Below are positions 21,163-28,764 of a stretch of 64,000 nt of DNA, one piece after another. The translations under genes and the position numbers were made by a program. The notes beneath the pieces are model-generated. The model did no database searches. It was not told where the DNA came from and saw only the letters and a list, made by a program, of their open reading frames with translations. The stretch spans positions 558,001-622,000 of the forward strand of contig KN805373.1 of NCBI GenBank assembly GCA_000818945.1. Reading direction: 5' to 3'. Numbering within the stretch: position 1 is the stretch's first letter; every line of letters begins with the position of its first letter. This DNA comes from Schizochytrium sp. CCTCC M209059. Lineage: Eukaryota > Sar > Bigyra > Thraustochytrida > Thraustochytriidae.

Positions 21163-21608
21163 TTGGAGTGCTGACGTTGTTCATTATCATAAAATAAACA
21201 AAGAAAAAAAAATATGTAGGCTTGGCCCGGCCAAAGGGACCGCCACTTTCAATCATCTTTTCTCTTTGCGCGCCTACTTGCGAACTTGTTCATACCAGCA
21301 ATCGCGAGCGTAGAAAATTATGGTCGTTAGTTGCGTCCCACCCTTTCTGGCCCACGACTCGGAATGTGACTTTTCCGTGTCCGCAGCAAGCGATGCCAAG
21401 TCAAACACACCAACTTCTTTTGCAAAAGCACAACCGACAGGCTTCTTTTAAAACGAAGATGAAAAATAAGATGCAATGTCGGAGCTGCAGAAGGTCCAAG
21501 TCCTCCGGGTTCACGTTGTCCCATTTCCGTATTTCTACGACATCATCAATACGTCGTTGAAGCAGACCGGCAGAACCACCAGCCAGCCAAGAGAGCCAAA
21601 CAAAAACA
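21163..21608. other. Intergenic region
   Basis: 3' flank of the preceding gene and 5' flank of the FAD monooxygenase. It contains A-rich runs near 21205-21215 and no supported gene. Confidence 0.6.
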
Positions 21609-23261
21609 ATGGCAGAGGACGTGGCACAACATCCGGAGGCAGCCGGCGCGGCGGTCTCGTGCTGGAAGTGCGGCGGCACCGGCGAGGTCAAGGGCAAGCG
21701 TGGTGTCCGAAAGTCTTGCGTTATTTGCTGCGCGCGAAAGAAGAAAGACGGCTGTCACAACGTTGGCAATGACGAGGACGACGAGTCCTCGCGAGCCCGA
21801 CGAAGGGCAGTGCACGTAGTCGTTGTTGGTGCTGGCATCGGAGGGTGCGCGGTGGGGCTCGCTCTAGGGAGACTTGGCTTTTCCGTGACAATTCTGGAAA
21901 AAGATGAGAGCTTTGCGCAGCGGAAACAAGGCTACGGGCTCACCATTCAGCAGGGCTGGGGCGCACTTTGTCGCCTCGGCCTCGAGCCGCCCAAGATGGA
22001 GACACCATCCTATTCGCACTTTGCCTTTAGCAGCGACGGTCGTATTTTAGGCTACTTTGGGTCGGCATTCTCAGAATGGTTTGCATCCCAGCAAGATTAT
22101 AGCGCCAAGCGAAATGGCAAATTCAATGGTCAAGGTCGCTTCAACAGCCATGTTCCACGCCAACACCTCCGTTCCATGCTTCTCGAGCCTCTGTCTGACG
22201 TCGGTGTCAAGGTGCTCTGGAACTCAAAGTTTGATCGGCTGCAAACGCGCTCGGACAGCACTGAGAAAGCGGTCGATGTCGTTTTCCACGGTAAATTTCA
22301 AACGACGCCACCACCAAATCTTCGGGAGCTCGATGAAGAATCGAGCGTGAGAGGACAGCCTTGTTTCGCGATAGCTGCAGATCTGGTGGTAGCAGCAGAC
22401 GGGATCTTTAGTGGCGTGCGAAGGGCAATCTACGGAGCGGAGGACCACCTCAACTACCTTGGCTGTGTTGTCGTTCTCGGCATCGCTGCGCTGCGCCATC
22501 CCTTGACTCATGAACGCGTTTGCGAGACGATGGATGGAGAGACCCGTCTTTATACGATGCCATTCACAAGCGCGCATGACGATTCTTTTCAAACGGACAC
22601 GCGGCTACGTGGCCAAGACTCGATCATGTGGCAACTCTCCTTTCCCATGCAGGACGAGGACGAAGCTAAAGCTCTATGCGCTGACAAGACCTCTCTCATG
22701 TCCGAGGCGCTTCGGCGTTGTGGCACCTGGCACGCGCCAATCCCAACGCTCCTTCAGCAGACAGACCTCGAGCTCTTGTCCGGGCACCCTGTTTACGACC
22801 GCCCCGAGCTCGATGCTGCAGATCTCAACGCGCACCTTGGCAAAACAAACATGCTAGGAAAGCTAGCCTTTGTTGGCGATGCTGCGCATCCGATGAGTCC
22901 CTTCAAGGGCCAAGGCGCAAATCAAGCGCTCGTTGATGCAGCGGCCTTGGCGAGCGAGCTTTGTGCAGGAGACAATAGTATGATTGATGTTCCTGCTGCA
23001 GTCGAACGCTATCACTTGGCCATGTGTAAACGGACTGCATCCAAGGTGCGGGGTTCGCGTGCAGCCGTAGCCCTCCTGCATGAGCCTGTACCTGATCCGG
23101 ACGCTCTGGCTGATCTATGGGATGCCGGGGTTTCAGCCAGCAGCCCTGATGCCCTTAACGATGCGATTGTGGCGATTCGAGGGTTTGGACATTGTCCGCA
23201 CGCCTTGCATAGTGTCAAAATTGAAGCATCCAAGATTCAGGACAATAAATCGCAATCCTAG
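21609..23261 (+). CDS. FAD-dependent monooxygenase with N-terminal zinc-knuckle-like extension
   Basis: 550 residues. The main body is a group A flavoprotein hydroxylase of the aromatic-ring/salicylate hydroxylase type, expected to use FAD, NAD(P)H and oxygen. Visible motifs are the dinucleotide-binding VVVVGAGIGG (about 70-79), the GYGLTIQQGW substrate-side segment, DLVVAADGIFSGVR (the DG motif) and FVGDAAHPMSPFKGQGAN (about 421-438), the FAD ribityl-binding GD motif. Ahead of it, residues 18-41 form CWKCGGTG...CVICC, a CxxCxGxG / CxxC pattern like half of a DnaJ-type zinc module, with another Cys at 49. This extension is unusual for the family. The start is a clear ATG in an AACAATGG context. 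The substrate is unknown. A 148-bp tandem repeat begins just downstream. Confidence 0.85.
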   Translation: MAEDVAQHPEAAGAAVSCWKCGGTGEVKGKRGVRKSCVICCARKKKDGCHNVGNDEDDESSRARRRAVHVVVVGAGIGGCAVGLALGRLGFSVTILEKDESFAQRKQGYGLTIQQGWGALCRLGLEPPKMETPSYSHFAFSSDGRILGYFGSAFSEWFASQQDYSAKRNGKFNGQGRFNSHVPRQHLRSMLLEPLSDVGVKVLWNSKFDRLQTRSDSTEKAVDVVFHGKFQTTPPPNLRELDEESSVRGQPCFAIAADLVVAADGIFSGVRRAIYGAEDHLNYLGCVVVLGIAALRHPLTHERVCETMDGETRLYTMPFTSAHDDSFQTDTRLRGQDSIMWQLSFPMQDEDEAKALCADKTSLMSEALRRCGTWHAPIPTLLQQTDLELLSGHPVYDRPELDAADLNAHLGKTNMLGKLAFVGDAAHPMSPFKGQGANQALVDAAALASELCAGDNSMIDVPAAVERYHLAMCKRTASKVRGSRAAVALLHEPVPDPDALADLWDAGVSASSPDALNDAIVAIRGFGHCPHALHSVKIEASKIQDNKSQS

Positions 23262-23324
23262 TGCCATTTAGTTTTAGATTTTTCGAAACAGAGGCCTTGT
23301 AAACAGTAAGCATGCGTATAGGAA

Positions 23325-23690
23325 GCTCAAGTCTGTGACGTGTGTCATTCGTAACAGTGCTAGGGCGTGCTTCTCGCCAAGCGACTTCCGTTGACGCGGG
23401 GCTGTGACAGAAAGTCGAACTCATCGTCGGTAGCACGAACGAGCGAGGATGTTTTTTCACAAACAAAAGAGAGATCAAGCTCGTGACATGCGTCATTCGT
23501 ATCAGTGCTAAGACGTGCTTCTCGCCAAGTGGCTTTCGTTGACGCGGGGCTGTGACAGAAAGTCGAACTTATCGTCGGTAGCACGAACGAGCGAGGACGT
23601 TTTTTCACAAACAAAAGAGAGATCAAGCTCGTGACATGTGTCATTCGTATCAGTGCTAGGGCGTGCTTCTCGCCAAGAGACGTTGGAGGC
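23325..23690 (+). repeat. 148-bp tandem repeat, about 2.4 copies
   Basis: The block containing GTCATTCGTA, CTTCTCGCCAAG, TTGACGCGGGGCTGTGACAG and ACGAACGAGCGAGGA recurs with a spacing of exactly 148 bases: TCATTC at 23345, 23493 and 23641. Copies 1 and 2 are near-identical with scattered substitutions, and the third is truncated after CTTCTCGCCAAG. Antisense frames through it give repeated peptides (RSFVLPT), an effect of the repeat rather than a gene. Confidence 0.9.
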
Positions 23691-23833
23691 TAACATCGCG
23701 CTCCAATGTGTCTATCTTTTTGTTATGGGGGTAGATCGCCGTACAGGTGCCCGCCCATTGGCGCAGAAGTGCGAGAAAAAAAGTCGTCGTCGTCGCCGCA
23801 TTGTCGTCGGCGAGAGTCCGTCATGATTTTTTT

Positions 23834-24157
23834 TTAGTCCGTCCACTCAAGCGCCTTGGTGCCGCTGTAGACGACGCCTACAGCGCCGAGAGACGAGACT
23901 GCCACAGGAACAGGGGCTTTGGTCCGTAGAGCACGCGGAGCCATGGCACCCAAAAGCAGGGTGGAGAGACCGAGGCCAAGGGTGTGTCCGCGGTAGGCAT
24001 CATTCTGCTGGATGAGCCAGCCGCTGATGGCGAAGCCGGTACCGAAGCAGCACCCGGCCACGAGCGACGGGACACTCTTGCCCTTGACGTAGCCCATGAT
24101 GCCGCCCGCCGCCAGCAGGCCGCCCATCGTGTACGAGAGGTGAGCTTCTCCCGTCAT
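23834..24157 (-). CDS. TMEM14 family (UPF0136) small membrane protein
   Basis: A 107-residue protein with three to four hydrophobic helices. The segment GGLLAAGGIMGYVKGKSVPSL and the following SLVAGCCFG match the GGIIGYVKAGSVPSLAAGLLFG core of TMEM14C and plant FAX-type proteins. Members sit in the mitochondrial inner membrane or plastid envelope, and have been linked to heme-precursor or fatty-acid transport; which applies here cannot be told. The ATG at 24157 gives a typical family length and the stop is TAA. It is convergent with the monooxygenase gene, with the 148-bp repeat between them. Confidence 0.85.
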   Translation of the reverse strand: MTGEAHLSYTMGGLLAAGGIMGYVKGKSVPSLVAGCCFGTGFAISGWLIQQNDAYRGHTLGLGLSTLLLGAMAPRALRTKAPVPVAVSSLGAVGVVYSGTKALEWTD

Positions 24158-25769
24158 CCTTGCAAGTGCCCTTGTGCTTACACTCGCGTCCAGCCGACGA
24201 AACTTCTGCTGCTCTGGGCTGCTGCGGCTACGCAGGGAGGGACGCGGGTAGGTGCGTCGCGGGAGGAGGCGCTGCTCACGAACGAGGTGGTACCGGCGAG
24301 GCGCGGGCAGGAGGTCGGGTTCGCGGACTGCAGCGGCCCCGCTGGACGGACGGAGCCTTGCTTGTGCTTTCTTGCTTGCTTGCTTCTCGCTCAGCCTCTC
24401 AGCCTAGTATATAAATAAAGAAGCAAGGGCAAGGGGAAAAGAACTTGAAAGCAGGATACCACCACTTTACTTCAAGAAAGCCCAGACCCACCCCGCGCAG
24501 CAAGCGAGCCGGAGGAGCATGCAACGCACGGCCGCTCTTGGCCAGGCCTCGCGCGACTACGAGCTGCGTCCGTCCAGTCAGCCACACCACCGTCGAGGCG
24601 TGGTCGAGATTCTTCCGGGGGTGAGCTCGAGCGAGACAGCGGCCACTGCGCATCGTATTGCACTTGCAGGCCTAGCGCACTGCGTCGACATCCATTGAAA
24701 CGCGCGCCGCGCGTGTCTCTTCCGTCCCAGAACCTGAAAGCAGCCCCGGCCGTAGCCTCCGTGCGCACGCGCAGGCGAGCTTGTCAGCGGGGCGTGCCGT
24801 GCCGTGTCGTACCGTGTCGTGCCGTGCCGCCCCACGGCCCCCACGAGCGCTCCCTGCGTCGTCGTCTAGAAGCTTCTCCTGGTCAGGCAGGTCTGGTCTG
24901 GCCCGGTCTCGCACCGTGACAGCTGCTCACCGCTTCCCAAAAAGGGTTGCGCACACATCCGCCCGCCTTACTTGCCTCGCTTCCACACCTGGTGCGGAAG
25001 CTCTTAGTTAAGGCGGGTGTCCTGCGAGGGAGAGGAAAAAAGCGGCGCGCAAGTGGAGAATGGCCCGGCGGCGCACTTGCGGAGCGTAAAGTCGACTTGC
25101 AGCGCGCGGACTCCGACTTGCCGGCGCGCGCCCCCTGCTGCCTTTCTTTCTTGGCTGCCTGCTTCCTTCGCAGTGCAGTGTTTCTTTCTGGCCTTGGTTG
25201 GGTTTGAAATTCAAAAACTGGGGGTTCGAACTCAAAGCGCGATCCACTCCACTCCGCGCCGCTCCGCCCCGCCGCTCCGCTGCTCGCCGCGCAGACCGGC
25301 AGACGCGCGCGCCCGCGCGCGGACGGGCGCAGACGCGGACGCGGACGCGCGCGCGCAGAGGCGGCGGCGCGGGGCGGGGAGGCCCGCCGCTGAGCTCTCG
25401 CTCTTCCGCGCGCGCCCGCGCGAGCGGTGCTCGCGGGCCCCCAGGCAGCGGCACGCGCGAGGGCGATTTTGCTTGATCGCGGTGCGACACCACGAGACGA
25501 CACGACACACCATAACTAGTCGAGACGAAAGAGGGCAGGACCGGCAGGCCGTCGTTTCGTGTCGCGCAGGATACAGGCGCTCGATCTGCGGCGCAGCGTA
25601 GCGCAGCGCAGCGCAGCCCAGCAGAGCACGGGGCCCAGACCGGAGTGGTGTGGAAAAGAAGAACAAGTACAAGTGAAAAGAAAGGGGGTTTCATCAGCGT
25701 CCCCGGCTCACTGCACGCACGTCGTGGCAAGGGAAGCGCTGCGGGAAAAGCGAACCCTCGCTTGACACG
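24158..25769. other. GC-rich divergent intergenic region
   Basis: Lies between the start of the TMEM14 gene (minus) and the start of the Gln-rich gene (plus), so it should hold both promoters. A TATATAAATAAA stretch near 24407-24418 is the only TATA-like element I see. Features include alternating GTGCCGTGCCGT/CGTACCGTGTCGT motifs near 24795-24825 and CGCGGACGCG repeats near 25320-25350. The Arg/Ala-rich frames on both strands have no family resemblance. Confidence 0.5.
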
Positions 25770-28685
25770 ATGGCGGAGGAAACCCCTGCCGGCGTCACCT
25801 CTGCTGCAGCTACCGCTGGTGCTCCTGGGGCGGGCGATGGCGCCAAGGCCAAAACCACAACGAACGCAGAGAATGCGAAAACCTTGCCAGGCAGCGGTCA
25901 AGATAAAGCTGGCAATGCGGAGGACAAGTCCCAGGCAAGCAATGGTCCCAAGACCGGCGCAGATTCAGCGGACAAGACTAAGTCGAGCTTGAGCACAAAT
26001 CTTTTGGGTCAGGCCGCGAACAACACCAAGCCAGCAGACAAAGCTTCCAGCCCCGCTCAAGGTGCAAAGGCGAAAGATGACGAGATGGACGAGGATGACG
26101 ATGACGACAATGCTGTCGACGACGACGACGAGAAAGATGAAGACTATGAGCTTGAAGAAGAGGATGAAGCCGTCTCTCCGGTTGCCAGCAGCGCCAAGAA
26201 ACCAGCCGCGAGGAGGACGCCGTCCTCATCAGAAGCAAAAAAGAAGCTGGACGGTACTGCGGCCACCACCGCCACGGCTGCTTCTTCCTCGTCGCCGTCC
26301 TCAGCCTCTGCCTCTGATAAAAAGAGTGCGAGTAATGGAAAAAGCGAACGTGGCAAAAAGGGAGGACTCAAGGAAGAGAAAATGGCCAAGGATAGAGCCA
26401 GCCTCAACCGAGAGCGAGACGAATCTGCAGAGACCGCGGACGCCCTTGGGGCCCTGGCCTCGCTCGGGGCCACTCAGCTCGGGGCCACCCAGTTTGGTGC
26501 AAAGGATAACAAGCAGAAAGAAACCTCAACGCTGCAATCCGGCGCGTTTAGTGCGCTCGCTAACGCACCCCCGTCGTCTGCTCTTACTTCCGCAGCACAG
26601 TCGCTCGCGGCGCAAGAGATCAAGATTAGACTCGGTGCACTTCCCAAACTCGGTGGAAAGGTTGGCGAGGCCACGGATAAAATGATGCCTGATAGCATGG
26701 CGGCATTGGCGCCCCCGGAGCGCGCGCGGGCGCTCATTCAGCAAGTGACAGGAGAAACGATGGGCGGAGATCGGCCAGGCACTCCGGCAAAAGGCCAATC
26801 CGACGCCCGGAAGCGCAAGGCCGGCGAGTCTGCTGACGCTAATAAACCTCTGAAGCGGCAAAACGCCTCGCAGGGAAGCTCTGTTGGATCTCATGGCTCG
26901 AATGGCACAATGTGGACCGAGGAGCGCCAATTGTTGCTTGCCAAGGAGACTTGCATGCAGAAACCCTACTTGGACAAGGGCGTTTGGCAGAACATCTCCG
27001 AAAGCCTTCTCAAGAATGAGGTTTTTAGCGGAGCTGACCCTGAACAGCTCACTGCAACCGAGGTGCAGCGTACTTTTCGTCAGCTCATCACCGAGTTTGA
27101 GAAAATCCGGGACGGCGGCATCCGCTACGTGACCTTTCCTCCCGTCAAGAAAGCGCTCTATGAGTATCTTGAGCAGACGCGAATGGACATGCTCACCCTT
27201 CTTCAGCACAGCCGCACTGCTGATGACATGCAAATGCAACAAAGGCAGCAACAGCAACAGCAGCAGCAACAGCAACAGCAACATCCGCAAATGGGGGGAC
27301 ACCAGCTCCCGCAAAGTCAAACGCATCAGGCAGCGCAGCAGACGCAGCTGCATGCAGCGCAGCAAGCTCAGCAGCTCAATGCACAAATGGAAATTCAGCA
27401 CAAACTCTCCATCATTGAGAATCTGATGTCTAATCCTGGGCAACTCTCAACACAAGAGCAAGAACACCTTGCCGCGATGCATCATGACCTTCTTCTCCAG
27501 CTGCAGCAACTCGCGCAGCAGATTGAAATCCAACGTCAGCAGCAGGAGCAACAACTTCAGCAGCAGCAACAGCAACAACTTCAGCAACAGCGTTCCAGCA
27601 GCTCCTCGCAATCAGGCACGAACGGTCTGCATCTGACTTCGGCCCAGCTGCAACAGGTAAATGAGCTCGAGGCACATCAGTTTCTTCTCATGCGAGAGCA
27701 CATGCAGAAAATGCAAAACGCAACGTCTTTGCAAGACCAATTTGCTGCACTCCAGCAGTTCCAACCTCTCAAGCAGCAGATTGATCAACAACTTCACGAT
27801 CTCACCGGTGGAGCCAAGGGAGCCTCGAACCAGCAGTCCTCCATGTCCAATAACGAACTTGCGCAACTACAGCAGAGTCTCAGTCAGCTTCTTGGTCAAT
27901 CCAATGGACGTGGAGACCAGCAGGAGCTAGACCCGCGCCAGCAGGCGATCTTGCAACAGTTTTTGCAGCAGCAGCAGCAGCAGCAACAACAACAACAACA
28001 ACAACAAGATCAACAATTCCAGCTTCGCCAGCAGCAGCAGCAGCACGATTCGAACGCTGGAACCTCAACGGGCGCGCGAGGCAAGAATGCTAACAAGGCC
28101 AAGCCCAAGGCGAAGGGCGGCGCCGGGGCATCGTCATCGAGTGCCGGAGCAGACAACAACAATAACAACAAAATAAGCAACGCCTCTGCCATGCTTGGAG
28201 GCGGAAAGGTCGGTACCAACGTATCGGCTGCAAACGATCCGTACGCTGCTGCCGCAGCGGCTGCTGCAGCCGGCGCGAGCGGCAGCTCCAGTAGCTCCAA
28301 TGTCGGCAAAACCAAGGGCAAAGGCAAAGGGCCGGACTCCACACCTGCTGGGAGTGGTCCCGGGGCTTCGGGTACAGCGACACTGTCCCCTTCTTTACAG
28401 CAAGGCGGCCTCTCCATGGGTGGAGGGATCGCAAATGAACTCACTGAAGATATTGCGCGAAAGCTGCAAGCCGAAGATCCCTCGCGCGCGCAAACACTTT
28501 TGTTGCTGATTTCCGCATATAACGAGAAGAAGCGGCAAGAACTGGATGAACTGAGCATCCTCCAGGCGAATCCAGGCCTCTTCGAACTTGCGCTCCTGCG
28601 CGAGCAGAACCGCAACATTGAACTCCACATGCAAAATCTGCAAATGCAAAATGCCGCAAATTCCATGTCGAAGTTGCGTCAATAA
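25770..28685 (+). CDS. Glutamine-rich protein with SANT/Myb-like domain
   Basis: 971 residues, probably nuclear. The N-terminal third is Ala/Lys/Ser-rich with an acidic Asp/Glu block (about 105-135) and Lys-rich patches. At about 380-450 a single helical module begins MWTEERQLLLAKET and includes DKGVWQNISESLL and VQRTFRQLITEFEKI: three helices with spaced Trp, resembling a SANT/Myb-like fold. Downstream is a series of glutamine tracts (about 490-505, 590-615 and 730-750) separated by amphipathic Gln/Leu helices, then Asn- and Ala-rich stretches and a final helical region (LTEDIARKLQAEDPSRAQTL). The layout suggests a transcriptional co-regulator or chromatin factor. No orthologue recognised. 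The ATG is preceded by ACACG and the gene is intronless. Confidence 0.75.
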   Translation: MAEETPAGVTSAAATAGAPGAGDGAKAKTTTNAENAKTLPGSGQDKAGNAEDKSQASNGPKTGADSADKTKSSLSTNLLGQAANNTKPADKASSPAQGAKAKDDEMDEDDDDDNAVDDDDEKDEDYELEEEDEAVSPVASSAKKPAARRTPSSSEAKKKLDGTAATTATAASSSSPSSASASDKKSASNGKSERGKKGGLKEEKMAKDRASLNRERDESAETADALGALASLGATQLGATQFGAKDNKQKETSTLQSGAFSALANAPPSSALTSAAQSLAAQEIKIRLGALPKLGGKVGEATDKMMPDSMAALAPPERARALIQQVTGETMGGDRPGTPAKGQSDARKRKAGESADANKPLKRQNASQGSSVGSHGSNGTMWTEERQLLLAKETCMQKPYLDKGVWQNISESLLKNEVFSGADPEQLTATEVQRTFRQLITEFEKIRDGGIRYVTFPPVKKALYEYLEQTRMDMLTLLQHSRTADDMQMQQRQQQQQQQQQQQQHPQMGGHQLPQSQTHQAAQQTQLHAAQQAQQLNAQMEIQHKLSIIENLMSNPGQLSTQEQEHLAAMHHDLLLQLQQLAQQIEIQRQQQEQQLQQQQQQQLQQQRSSSSSQSGTNGLHLTSAQLQQVNELEAHQFLLMREHMQKMQNATSLQDQFAALQQFQPLKQQIDQQLHDLTGGAKGASNQQSSMSNNELAQLQQSLSQLLGQSNGRGDQQELDPRQQAILQQFLQQQQQQQQQQQQQQDQQFQLRQQQQQHDSNAGTSTGARGKNANKAKPKAKGGAGASSSSAGADNNNNNKISNASAMLGGGKVGTNVSAANDPYAAAAAAAAAGASGSSSSSNVGKTKGKGKGPDSTPAGSGPGASGTATLSPSLQQGGLSMGGGIANELTEDIARKLQAEDPSRAQTLLLLISAYNEKKRQELDELSILQANPGLFELALLREQNRNIELHMQNLQMQNAANSMSKLRQ

Positions 28686-28764
28686 TTTACGGATTACCTT
28701 TCATTGAATCAAATCTATCCCTTGTCGGTCATTTACCCGCGCATGTTCGCTTTCCTTTTGCTTC

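Noticed and set aside
25195..25245. GGGTTCGAACTC resembling a tRNA T-loop
   Set aside because: No matching acceptor, D or anticodon stem can be drawn around it.
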